NCBI GenBank assembly: GCA_025526935.1
Contig: JAHLKD010000007.1
Coordinates: 620,001-684,000 of the forward strand
Length of the DNA stretch: 64,000 bases
Origin: Cladochytrium replicatum
Taxonomy: Eukaryota > Chytridiomycota > Chytridiomycetes > Cladochytriales > Cladochytriaceae
Direction of reading: 5' to 3'
Below the pieces are notes generated by a model, which had not been told where the DNA came from, did no database searches, and worked only from the letters and a program-made list of their open reading frames with translations. The number at the start of each line of letters is the position of its first letter. Within the stretch, counting starts at the first letter, position 1. Shown here piece by piece: positions 36,610 to 47,419 of the stretch. Made by a program: the position numbers and the translations under genes.

Positions 36610-37633
36610 TCATTGCATCATCATAGCTGTCTGTCCCAACGCATGCGGCATTCCAGCGGCATGTGCAGCCGCCGCAGCGGCAGCCATCGCTTGGTCCCGC
36701 ATGGCCAACTCCTGGAAGTACGGGTGAACTAGGGCTTCCTTCGCACTGATACGCATGTTTGGCTGGTACTGAAGCATTCGCTGGAGCAAGTCCATCCCGA
36801 GCGGCTCGATCATCGGAAGCTTGGCGGCAAGACTCTGGGGTGGGTAGTATCCGTACTGCTTCGCCTTCGACCATTCGGGGAGTTCACCAATATTGGGCCA
36901 GGTTTGCTCGGATGGTGTACCGAGGAGTCTGAAGATCTTCTGGAGCTGGTCTTCGTTCGCTTTCCCGGGGAACAGAGGCTTTCCGGAATACATTTCTGCC
37001 ATGATACAGCCTGCGGACCACATATCGATGGATGTAGAGTAGTTCCGTGAGCCGAGAAGCACATCGGGGGCTCTGTACCAAAGCGTAACGACCTCGTTCG
37101 AAAAGGTGTTGACCGGAATTCCAAAGGCACGAGCAAGACCAAAATCTGCGAGCTTGAGCTCGCCTTGTGTGTTTATGAGCTGAAACAAATGTGTGGTTGA
37201 GTCAAAACTTTGCAGTGTCTCGCTACGCACTTACTAAGTTCTGGGGTTTCAAGTCACGGTGAAGCACCCGATTCTCGTGGCAGAACGCAATGCCTCTGAG
37301 AAGCTGGTACATGAAGTTTTTGCAAGTCAATGGGTCCAGGGCGCCTCCGTTACCCTGGCCGTCCATGTATTTCTTCAGATCGCGATCCATGCATTCGAAT
37401 ACGAGGGTGAGGGTTCGTTCGGTGTGAATGACATCGTAGAGTCGCACAATGTTTTGGTGTTTGAGCTCCTTCATGAGAGAGATTTCACGAATTGCAGTTG
37501 ATGGAGCGCCCTCCTCCGAATCGAGGTGGATTTCCTTCAGAGCGACAGTATCTCTTGTCAGCCTGTTGATGCCCTTGTAGACAGTGGCATATGTTCCTTC
37601 TCCCAGCTTCTCTTGACGTAGATACCGTTCCAT
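36610..37633 (-). CDS. PHO85: PHO85-type cyclin-dependent kinase, copy B
   Basis: Exons 37633-37235 and 37179-36610 give 322 residues, very similar to copy A along the whole kinase domain, including [15 protein letters not shown] and the [16 protein letters not shown] loop. Differences include [18 protein letters not shown] ([19 protein letters not shown]) and [19 protein letters not shown] ([20 protein letters not shown]). The C-terminal tail is also Ala-rich but ends GQTAMMMQ. The intron falls after the same codon (PQNL|L) but its sequence is unrelated to that in cop A, so the duplication is not recent. Start chosen at MERYLRQEK, as in copy A; an in-frame Met 50 codons upstream is probably UTR. 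Confidence 0.93.
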
Positions 37634-38177
37634 ATTGGTGCTTGAGGAATAGGGCGGTCCGAATGTTATTAAGTCACTGATTTGCGCACGTGATAATCCT
37701 TCCGTCACAGAAAATAAGTTGACGGTGTTTTTTAAGACAGTTTCAAGGGAAAGAACCAAATTAAGCATCACATTCATTTGCAAAAGGAGGAAATATCAAA
37801 ACATTGTGGTTTCCCAAGGGCAAAATATTTACTTATAGCAAGTCGGTCAAAGATCAGTCCACTGTTCAAGTCATTAAAAACGGGCATGCGACAGAGAGTG
37901 AGGGGTAACCAAAGATTGAGGGAGAAGAACAAGTCTCGAACAAAGCAAACTGAGCAGAAACTGGGAAAGGTCGACAGTCTATGCCCGTACATGAACAATA
38001 GTGTGAGCCAAGTTCGTACGGGCAGGGTAGGTGAAATAATTGAACGTGAAACTTCGGCTTAAACAAAGAACGGGGTTGCAATCATAGGAAAGAACGATAT
38101 TTCGAAAGAAACTCTTTTCCGACTTAGTAACTGGGCGACCAAATCTCCGGTTGAGTTCCAAGACCATCTTCAACCAC
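37634..38177. other. Intergenic region between CDK copy B and the SP/TP-rich gene
   Basis: About 540 bp with promoter-side sequence for copy B and the 3' flank of the next gene. No coding segment recognised. Confidence 0.4.
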
Positions 38178-39248
38178 TTATGGATGGGTTCCATACGCCG
38201 CTGGCGCAACATATGCATCAATTTCGTTCTCGCTTCGATTCGCCTGGTTCATGTATGCCTGCCAGTGTGGATCCGTAGTTCGCCCCCGTATGTTGGCAGG
38301 AGTAATTGGTGACTCCTCCTGTTTAATAAGACCTACTGCTGAAATCATCTCTGTGTCGAGATGGTGCTTGATCTTTGATCTCCGAGCTGAAGGCGGGCGA
38401 GCAGGGCTTTGTCCCATCAATTGCTCTGGAAGGACCCCTCCAAAGACGGGCTCATAGTGCTGATCGATGGCTGGCGGCTTCGCTGCTATCCAGCCAGAGT
38501 CGTTCATTTCATCACATTCACTGTGAGCCGGCGCAAGGACAAACTCGTCGGATTCCACCGACATACGCTCGTGTTGCCAGAACGAGTCGACAATTTCCGA
38601 AATTGGCTTCTTCCAAGGAACCATCACAGGCGTACAATGCGGTGAAACGAGGTGACTTAGTTGCATTTCTGCAAACTCGTTGAATTGTGAAGCATCACCG
38701 TTCTCGAGGTCTTTGGGTGAGATGCAAAGTGTAGAACCTGCCGGAGAAGGTGGATAAGTTGCATCATAGAACGACGAACCCCGTGATAGCGGAGGAATTC
38801 CAGGTGACATTCGAGTGCCGAGGGTTTGAAACGGAACGTTCGGTACAGAGGAGATGGGGATCACTGGAGGAAGCTGCTCCAGCAGGAGTCTATCATGTGG
38901 CGATAGAGGAGGTGTCACTTCATGAGTGAAGACAGTGTCCAGATTGACCGGGCCGGTCACTGGGATTTCGGGCTTTGGTGGTACCGAAACGATATCAAGG
39001 GTATTGGCGAACCAGCCTCGGTCCCAATCGTCGAGATTCACATCTTCAGCAAGAACTTTCACTTGTTCAAAGTTGAACCTAGATGACGTATTTGAGTAAT
39101 TTGAATTAGGAATTCATCACGATCAATACCTCTCCCATCCAATGTTGACTTTGAGCGCTGCAAATTGAAGCTTTCGCTTCATACGTTCAGCCATCTGCTG
39201 AACTTTCAGAAGCTGAACGACGTTGATATCTATGATTTGACCGTTCAT
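38178..39248 (-). CDS. SP/TP-rich regulatory protein, possible Whi5/Nrm1-like repressor
   Basis: Exons 39248-39130 and 39078-38178 give 339 residues. The N-terminal ~45 residues form a basic amphipathic helix, RMKRKLQFAALKVNIGWERF, that resembles the short G1/S-factor-binding motif of fungal Whi5/Nrm1 proteins ('L..RL..A..K...GW'). The rest is low-complexity with many proline-directed sites (TPPLSP, PPSP, ISPKD, VSPHCTP, QSPAR, ESPITP), the preferred targets of CDKs. Whi5-family proteins repress G1/S transcription until phosphorylated. Family assignment is tentative; the motif and SP/TP density are what the sequence shows. It neighbours two CDK genes. Confidence 0.5.
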
Positions 39249-40206
39249 CGCTCAAACATGCAAATACGGGGCAGTAGATCGAATATGGCACGGATTGGGA
39301 GCCGAATGGGCCTTTTAACCGATCTGAATGATCAATTTGGTAATGAGAAGGGAGGAGAAATGACTAGGAAGTTCTGTGAGTCGATTGCAAATGGATTGGC
39401 GAGTAAGATCGAATTGGTGTGATTGGAAATGATCGATTGACCATACAGCCTTTCTGAATCGAATCAATGCCATTTGGAGGGTGGAAAAGACGAAAGTAGT
39501 TAAGGAATGAGCTCACCTAGGTTTAGATCCTTTGGTTCGGCGGTCGGAACAGTTCAGTCCAAACAAGGTGGATGATGCTACCAGACGGAGTGTGGGAAAG
39601 GCAGAGTATATATCTCTATTTGCCCAGTATGCTAAGATCGAGCGAAGCAGTCGATTCAGATGCAAAAAGCAGAGTGCAAAAGTGTAAAAGTGCAATGAAC
39701 TTGATTGGTATGGATTGGGTAAGAAGCAAGTGGATTGATGGATGCAGTCGAACAAAAAGCAGCCAATGCACAAGCGAACTGTCGACCAGAGACGGCAGTT
39801 GCAACGATGATCACTCCCGCAGAGTCTTGGGACCTTTCACTTCCGCCGAGAGAGTGGCTTGGAGTCGCGTCCAGATCAGTATCACATGACCCAACAGTGC
39901 CACACACGAGAGAAGAAAAGAAGTGTGGAGGAAAATACAGATGGGGAGGAACAAAAACTAAATTCAGACAAAGCAGCAGATTAAGCAACGGACACCCGTA
40001 CGTATAACCTGCCCGTCCGACAGCACTCTCCTCTTTCCCTTGGTTTTGCACAATCTGTTGGGTTCCCCACGTGACAGGCCTGTTCACACGCATTTCAAGC
40101 CGAAACAAAACCAACACATTCGACGTTGGGCAGGGCGAACGCAACCCTGTTCTCGCACTGACAACGTGGAGCCTTCGCACGAAAAATACACCGCTTTCTT
40201 ACGAAC
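39249..40206. other. Divergent intergenic region before the DEK gene
   Basis: About 960 bp between divergent genes. Open frames here are short and without recognisable homology. It presumably contains both promoters. Confidence 0.4.
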
Positions 40207-42610
40207 ATGACGACAGAAACAGAGCCGGAAGGATCAACTGCTCCGATGGACGTTGATCCACCAACGTTACCACCCAGTCCACAACAGGAACCTGCAACTG
40301 TGGAAAATCCAGCAGCGCCTAGCTCTTCCGTAGAGATGGATGGAGCTACTGTGCCGCCTCCCGAACCTACAGAGGCCACGCCCGTGAAGCGCAAACGCGG
40401 TCGCCCACCTAAAATCCGACCACCTGGAGAATCTCCCCTTCCCGCCGCGACTCCCAAAGGTCGTCGTGGGCGCAAACCAAAGGTACTTACAGAGAAGCCA
40501 CCTGCGCCTGAAAATGGGAACGGGGAAGGTGCTCAGGGTGCTGCGGCGGCTGTAGAAGCTTTTAACCCAGACGGCACTCCCAAACCCCCACCGAAGCGAC
40601 GTGGCCGAAAGACAAAGGCGGAGAAAGAGGCGGAGCGCCTGAAGAGGGAAGCAGAGCTTGCCGAGAAGGAGGGCGAGCGAGGCGAAGGTGAGGAGGAGGG
40701 TGAGAATGAGGAAGAGGAGGTGGTCAGCGGACCCCGAAAGAGGAGCAAACCTGTACGCTTTGCAGAACTTCAAACCGATACTCCTCGTAGGAAACGAACG
40801 GAAAAGCCCATCGACTACTTGAAGGTACTGTGATCGACCATCACAAATTAAGTATCTCATTCACATGATTCTCAGTTCGAGGGACTTAAGCTTGGTGACA
40901 TTCCGGAAATCAACGACGAAATTCGAAGGCTTCCTTCCGATGACTCAGTTCTAATCGGGCTGCACAAAGTTATATTTGGGCGACGTTCGGTATGACAAAG
41001 ATTTTGATTTCGTTGCCGTTCAGCCTCTTAAACGCTTTTGACAGACAAAGATGCTGAAAGCTGATCTGCGGGCATTCTGCGGTTTTGACTTCAAGAACCC
41101 TGCGGATGAGAAGAAGATTGAAGATCGCCTTGTGCAATTCAAGATCGTTGGGCTCCGTGAGCTTGCCGATATGTTTGGAGTTGATAAGGGTGGAAAGGAT
41201 GTCATGATCACAAAGATCGTTGACTTCTTAAAGGAGCCCCACGTGCCTGTGATTAAGGTAGCCAATTTGTTTATGTCCTCTTCTTGTTGCTCATTTCCAA
41301 TGATGCAGAGACGCAGACGGGGCCGACGTCTATTGACAGGTTTCGACAAGTTTAAGAAAGAAAAACATGCAGAGGTTGCCGCTGCCTTGAATGCAGAGAA
41401 GGGAGAGGTCAAGCCGGTTGACATTATTGTTGAACCGTCATTGCCTAATGTCACGCAACCAGTTCATCCCGACATTCCAGCCGTCGCACCAGCAGTTTCC
41501 GTCTCTGCCCCAGCTCCACCTGCATCGGGACCCATCAACGACCTCACTGCGGCCGCTGCAGCCGCCGCAGCTGCCGTTGCAATGGCTGCCGTTTCGCTCG
41601 CACAGGCCAGCGGCGTGATCCCAGCTGATCCAAACGCCAAACATGAAAACGGTGCGGTTCCGGCGGAAAGCACTGCACCATTGACACCAGCAAAGCGCAA
41701 GGGCCGGCCCCCGGCGTTCATAAGTGCAGCACACGCAGAGCGCGCAGCTGAGATCGAAGCCCGGATCAGGGTGATGTGGGACGCGCTGACCGACGAGCAA
41801 CGCGCAGCGTACCCTGACGACGTTGCCTTACCTGGTGAGGAGATCGACGATGGTCCTGATGATGATCCTGAGGATGAAGACGAATCCGAGCCAGCCAAGA
41901 AACGGCAGCGTCTCAGCGAAGGCGAAGACGAGGACGATCCGATGGATGAGGAGGAAGAAGAGGAAGATGATGACGGCGACGACGACGACGAGGACGAGTT
42001 GGAAGAGGTCGAGGAGGAGGAAGAAGAAGAGGATGATTATGATAGTGACGATGACGATGGAGACCGAAGGCGGTCGCGTGGACGGGGCCGAGGTCGTGGG
42101 CGGGGAAGGGGACGCGGACGAGGACGCCCGAGGAAGAGCTTGGATGGTGGGGAACGGGAGGAGGTTGCATCTGCACCAGCGACGCCCAGAGGCAGAGGCC
42201 GTGGTCGTCCCCGTGGAAGTGGAAGGGGTCGTGGACGTGGGAATGGAGCGGTCAGTGGGGATAGGATCGTTGAATCTGACGAAGATGTAATGAGTCGGAA
42301 GTATTATGTTGTTGGTTAAGCTAACTTCAAAGACTCGTAGAAACCGAATGTGGAGGAACCTACATCTCACCCAACAAATCAAGATATTTCCAATTACATT
42401 GAGAACATTGTGAAAGGTAAATGAGTATAACCGCGGAACTTTCCAATGTGAATTTTTACAACGCTTGGACTTTTAGGGGCGGATCTGAGCGAGCTCACAT
42501 TGACGATGGTGAGCAACCAGCTGAGCGACCACTTTGGCTCCGACCTGGCCGACCGCAAAGACTTTATCAAAGAAAAGGTCGACACGTTCCTTGCGACCTA
42601 TCAAAAGTGA
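40207..42610 (+). CDS. DEK-domain chromatin protein with AT-hook and RG-rich regions
   Basis: Six exons, 40207-40824, 40876-40989, 41045-41257, 41309-42286, 42341-42416 and 42477-42610, give 710 residues. The N-terminal third has AT-hook-like KRKRGRPPK, KGRRGRKPK and KRRGRKTK motifs. The SAP/DEK-type core reads LKLGDIPEINDEIRRLPSDD, LIGLHKVIFGRR, ADLRAFCGFDFKNPADEKK and IVDFLKEP. A long acidic region and a Gly/Arg-rich run (RGRGRGRGRGRGRGRPRK) follow. The C-terminus (ADLSELTLTMVSNQL, LADRKDFIKEKVDTFLA) is a DEK_C domain. DEK proteins bind and bend DNA and act as histone chaperones. The 51-nt intron 41258-41308 is in frame and stop-free. An Ala run lies near residues 430-450. Confidence 0.9.
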
Positions 42611-42933
42611 AGAGACATTGGTGTAGCCCACACCGGAAAGCGGAGCGAGCCTATTTCTGAGGGAGAAATTTTTGTGTTCAAGGGAGTTTGTATTATGAGT
42701 TGTGGGCAGTGTTTCTGGTTGTGCCTTGCTTTGAGCCGGAAGGGCTCCCGTCATTTTAAGATTATTTGTTTTCCTTCGATTCCACCAGGATCCGCTCTCA
42801 GATCCACCAGCTTATGGTCATAGCTGCGTACATTTACGCATTGAAGAAGGCGGAGTGTTGGAGCGGGTGTGAACCCACCTCGTCTACTGTGCTTCCGGGA
42901 GAAGCAACGCGTAGATGGTGCACTGTATAATAC

Positions 42934-43131
42934 ATGCGGTACTCGACTGTCGCAGACCCACTCACGCTGTTCGTTCTCTCCGGTGCCCGCAACATCCCGT
43001 GGCAGAAGCTTACGGACGCGGAGGAAGTCGAAGAGGTGGTGGAGAGATGGCTTCGAATTCGATTCCAAGACGTGCGGACTGCTAGTGTTGTGAGTGAACT
43101 TCGAGAGTGGGTTGAGCGATATCTAGAGTGA
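42934..43131 (+). CDS. Hypothetical small ORF
   Basis: A 65-residue frame (MRYSTVADPLTLFVLSGARN to WVERYLE) with a plausible globular composition (IPWQKLTDAEEVEEVVERWL). A downstream frame at 43137-43280 continues in similar style after a stop. It could be an exon of a broken or unrecognised gene. No family identified. Confidence 0.25.
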   Translation: MRYSTVADPLTLFVLSGARNIPWQKLTDAEEVEEVVERWLRIRFQDVRTASVVSELREWVERYLE

Positions 43132-43570
43132 TTTATTTGGAAGAGCAAGGACCAACCTAAGAAGGATTGGGGAGCAATAGGAGTGGAGGCGTATCAGGTG
43201 CATCGTCGGCTGTTGATGGAGCATCGACCAACGCTCAATGACCATCACGAAACCTACACAAGGGGCGGACTCTTGGGAGGATATAATGGATGATGAGGAA
43301 AGTAATGCGAATGCGGTGCTTGAGTGTGAGAAAGAATGGGAACGCCTTGGCGAGACATTAGTGGGTGGAGTTGATGCAACGCTCTACCTTGATTTGGTTG
43401 GTTGTTGACTGTTTGCCGACATAAGGTCGAGAATTCTGTTGCCACGGTCACAGCATTCGACATTGTTGCTAAATCGAACTTTCATTGTTGCCAATCCATT
43501 CATGGAAGGGACTTTTGGAAAAAAGACTCCACCCATGTGCTCAAAACACAAACCACCATAGCCGACCACA

Positions 43571-43806
43571 TTAGAACACACTGCCCAACGATTTCAAACC
43601 AAGCAAGAAGATTAAGTCACTCTCAACCACTTTCTTGAACTCATCAAAGTCAATCTTTGCTTATCCAGGGCATTCGCCGCAGCAAAAGTTCTGTCCACCA
43701 TCTCCTTGATAGCTTCCTTCGACATTGCTTCCATCACAGGCCACTGCTCTTAATCCATCTGTCCCGGTGGAAGCGGCGTTCCTTGAAGCGGAGTACCAGT
43801 CACAAA
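43571..43806 (-). pseudogene. EF-hand calcium-binding protein relic
   Basis: The minus strand reads FVTGTPLQGTPLPPGQMD, a stop, then MEAMSKEAIKEMVDRTFAAA and NALDK. After a frameshift at about 43660 it reads KIDFDEFKKVVESDLIFLLG and LKSLGSVF, then stop. The second part is the end of an EF-hand loop (D.DGKIDFDEF) followed by the exiting helix. With a stop and a frameshift within 240 bp, this is a decayed fragment. Confidence 0.55.
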
Positions 43807-44580
43807 TGAGCTAACTTGCGATAAGCTATGGACCTATCCCATTATCGATGCGACTCTATCGAACCGTTGCGATGCATGTTGCTGGCGCGCCCACCGTACA
43901 TACTTGTTCTTCCCCTCCATTTGGTAATGGAAACACCGGGGCAGTCGTGCGCACTGGCGAGATGCTCACTGGGCCAACGATATTTTCTGTGTGGACAATT
44001 GGACTGCTTGGATCCAGGTGTAGAGGTGCAATGGTGGTCCTTCGCTGCAGAATGCCACCATTTGGACCAGTTGTCGTAGGCTAGAAGCCATCTGTGAATT
44101 TGATGTGGATTGAGTTGCAGAGTCGATAGGGGCTGGAACTGGAACGTTCCCAGATGGTCCTGCTCGAATTTGAAGTAATGGGCGAGTACGGTAACAATGA
44201 TCCTGTTCCAGATGGGAAGCTTGGCGCAACGTCAGGACGACTGGGACTGAGGGAGGTCAATTGGCTCCCCGTGATTAATGAATGACATGCACCAGTTTTC
44301 AGTTTTCGTCCATTCTTTATACATTTTTACCAGGATCAATAACTGGGACAAGCGGATGTTGAGGATTTACTGGTCGAGATTAACTCAGTTGAAGCATTTG
44401 ATGCGGAAACAACGGATTGGAGACTTCCCACAGTGGTTGGTCGCAAGAGATTGAACGGTGGACATGGCCCTCTCTCACAAGTCATCATCAATCATCACGT
44501 TTGACTCTCGTTTAAATAATTTCCTCCCTTTTCGTGCTCGTTCTTCCGCAATTGAGTAAGCAACAAAAGCAAGTTGGTTC

Positions 44581-44955
44581 TTGCAAGACACCATTGCGGT
44601 ATTTGGTGGCAAGGTGGGAAGACACACCCAAAACAAGCTCGCCAGCCAGCCGATAGCAGTCCGACCCGCACTGACAGCAAAAGGCAAAGGATTCCTTGGT
44701 TCCGTGGTAAGTGCAACAGTTGGCAACCAAACTCTGCTCAGTTTCACCGGCCAGAAATGTTCCAGGGACGAGGGAGCCAATAATCAAAGCGATGATCACC
44801 TCGACAATGGTGCCAGGGAGGGAAGGTAAGTTTGACGCAGACTTCTTATTACTTTACTGATTTTCTTCTCCAGGCCTAGGAAACGTCTGCGGGAGAAGCA
44901 GCAGCAGCAGGATGCGCAACAAAAGGAGGAGCAACAGAAGGAGGAGGTCAAATAG
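44581..44955 (+). other. Spliced open segment of unknown origin
   Basis: The frame 44581-44825 (QDTIAVFGGKVGRHTQNKLA and onwards) joins in phase over a good 48-nt intron (donor GTAAGT, branch-like TACTGAT, acceptor TCCAG) to 44874-44955, which encodes a charged tail (RPRKRLREKQQQQDAQQKEE). No ATG is found in this frame upstream. It may be the 3' end of a broken gene. Unrecognised. Confidence 0.25.
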
Positions 44956-46037
44956 CGAGTGCTTCAAACTCTCTGGTAGGACCATTGAAGATGCGTCGCA
45001 CATTGATCTTCTAAACCTTTCGATCAGACGGACAAAGTGAAGTATAGCTTGTGGGGGTCAGTGTACCCCAATTCAGCTAAAATACGCACACCTGCCATGG
45101 CAAAAATATGCAAGTATTGGCTAAGTGTCGTTTTATGTGAATGACGCAAAGTTTTCTCATACTCACCATCGCCAGGTGCCCACTCCCACGTCAAAGAAGG
45201 CCGAAACCTCCAAGGAGAGCAGCTTGGTCAAGAACAAGGATCCCCAAAATGACGATTCGGAATATCCAGTTCGATACAACAGCCAGTGGGGCTGTCGTCA
45301 ATTTCAGCTGATGCCACGCTATTCATCGCGACCACACAGGCAGTGGTCAATATGTTGAAGCAGAAGAATTGGTGGATGACAGGATGAATACCTCATTACT
45401 TTTCCAATGTAAGTTGGCATATGGCATATGGCGGCGGAACTTCTCACTAAAATCCATTATAATTAAGCCTCCAAACGATAACGTTCTTCAACAAGTTCAA
45501 GTTAAGAAACGAGATTGGGTTAAGTGGAACGTTGGATTCTCGATATGCAGTCTAACATAACAACTCTTCAGGTTTTGAACCCACCAAGTTGCCACAAGAA
45601 TTACGAGCAGCCTCTATGGGAATCGGTGTTCTTTATTTCTTCATCGCCAAGGTGCGCCATCGAGGGCGGCGTTTGAGTACCGAATCACAGCAGATTCGTA
45701 CGCATGCTGCTGGTCGCACAAACAGGACTTGTATAAGTCCCCCAAAAGTTACTAGGACCAACAGACAGCAGCGGGACGGGTTTAGCTCGATCGGCGAAGG
45801 CCGGTTTCCTTTGATTGCTGCACTGTCGCCTTCTCAAAGTCCGAATACCCGTTCGCTGATCGATCCATGAAAAGTAACCTGAATGCCTTTTGGGGATCAG
45901 CGCTAACCAACCAACATACGGTGATTTCATAGCGGTCGGCAAGTAGTGGTCAGGCAGCTGACGGGCAACCCCGCTTGATTGTTGCAGCAGATATAGTCAG
46001 ATGAGAAGGATGCACAGCTGATAACTACATCCGCTAC
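44956..46037. other. Gene-poor region
   Basis: Several short open segments on the plus strand (for example near 45180-45340 and 45565-45660, KLPQELRAASMGIGVLYFFI) are interrupted by stops and were not matched to any family. It looks like decayed coding DNA. Confidence 0.3.
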
Positions 46038-47289
46038 TCAAGTTACTATGAACTCCCCGAATCCGTCATCTGGGAACATGCAAACGTGACACGTCCTTTC
46101 TATCCCACCAGATTGGGTCACCATTCGCTTTCCCCTGTATGTAGTGACGCCCAAGCCCAGCCCACCGTGGGGCATCGAAAAAGCCGGAGGATGGTTTGAG
46201 TAGTTCGCTGAGTATGAGTTGTCCGGAGCAAGAGCATTCCGGAAAGCATTTTCAGAAAGGATACGCTCTCCCTTCTCATTGATGCCTTGCTTAAGGACAA
46301 AGCTAAGGTTCTTTCCGAGGTCCTGGACGTTCGTTGTGACACCACTCGCGTGCGCATCACACTCGAGCCAGGTGGAGTAGAGCGGGTCCAACCACCCCGT
46401 GGTCTTCTTTGGGATTCCAGTGTTGGGATCGAGCTCAAATGGTGCCGCGCTCGTCCGAAGCTCGTTGACCATCCATATCCTCACATCTCCGGTTGTATGT
46501 CCCATCCCGAGTGGTTCGAACAGCACCGTTTCCATCATGGTGTACCACCCTTCGAAGGTCACTGCAGGTCCTCAGGATGTGCAATTCAGGTACAAATCAG
46601 ATCCCACGAGCCCGGCCAAAGCATGCATGTAATTCAGGTATCCAAACAAAGCAAAACTCACAGTCAGGCTCGATTTCCGAGAGCTTGGTATCAAGGAAGT
46701 CAATCCTGGTGTTGTCATGAATAACAGCAAGTCATTCCTCGGCAGTCCGGTTCAATGTAAGTCGATGAAGTTGGTTAGCGACGTGGCCGATGGATCCCTC
46801 AGGCGGAATGCGGGTCGATAGTCCTTGATATGGCCATTGAGGTTAAGGATAGCCTTCTCGTCAAGGCACAACAATGAAAAGCACCCATCGCCTTGCCGGT
46901 TTGACCAATATGGAACGCAGTTTTCGACGTAACCGGGTCGCCCACTTCATTACGAACTCCAACGCCATGGTTGAGCAGAATGGTGTCGCCAAAGTCTTTG
47001 ACTGCAACGACAGCGACTCCAGGGACGATCCAACGGATCCTCTGTTGGTCGAGCTCCTTCAGCACTGATTCAGGAGATGGTGCACCGGGGAAGAGGAAGT
47101 ACATTGCAGTAATTCAATACAGCTGGTATCCACAAGCGATGAACCTTGGGAGCGTTCATTGAGCGGGGTGCGGGGGTTGTTCCCAATCACGGTTGGTTTT
47201 CTTGCTACCCCATTTGTGATTACTATCTGCGCAGAGACACCAGCGCTCAAAAAGGCTACGAAAGAAAGTTGATGAACAGGTGGTCGCAT
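46038..47289 (-). pseudogene. Serine beta-lactamase-family (esterase/LACTB-like) gene, disrupted
   Basis: Segments in different frames, in order from 47289: a signal-peptide-like start (MRPPVHQLSFVAFLSAGVSA), then VPGVAVVAVKDFGDTILLNH, FHIGQTGKAMGAF, LDEKAILNLNGHIKDYRPAF, TGLPRNDLL, FGYLNYMHALAGLVG, VLFEPLGMGHT, and MPHGGLGLGVTTYRGKRMV with QSGGIERT. These follow the order of class C beta-lactamase-like hydrolases (serine esterases and peptidases in fungi). Frameshifts near 47100, 46860 and 46650, an in-frame stop at about 46755, and Gln in place of the nucleophile Ser of the SxxK motif (IGQTGK) show that it is broken. The 3' part (46562-46038) is still an open frame of 174 residues. Confidence 0.75.
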
Positions 47290-47419
47290 TCCTTCAATCG
47301 AAGCTGATGGAAGATCAACAGATTTATAATAAATATGCGAGATAACAGGATCCAGTAAATCACCAAGGAAAACAGACAAACCATGAGGTAGTTGACAATA
47401 TCGCTCGTTTCCATCGGTC

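Noticed and set aside
40267-40860. 197-residue frame antisense to the DEK gene
   Set aside because: Composition mirrors the Pro/Lys-rich sense strand; no family or splice context.
41828-42382. 184-residue antisense frame over the acidic/RG region of the DEK gene
   Set aside because: Ile/Val/Phe runs are the reverse complement of Asp/Glu codons.
42751-43148. Overlapping minus-strand frames of about 105 residues
   Set aside because: Low-complexity shadows with no recognisable motifs; the plus frame is more protein-like.
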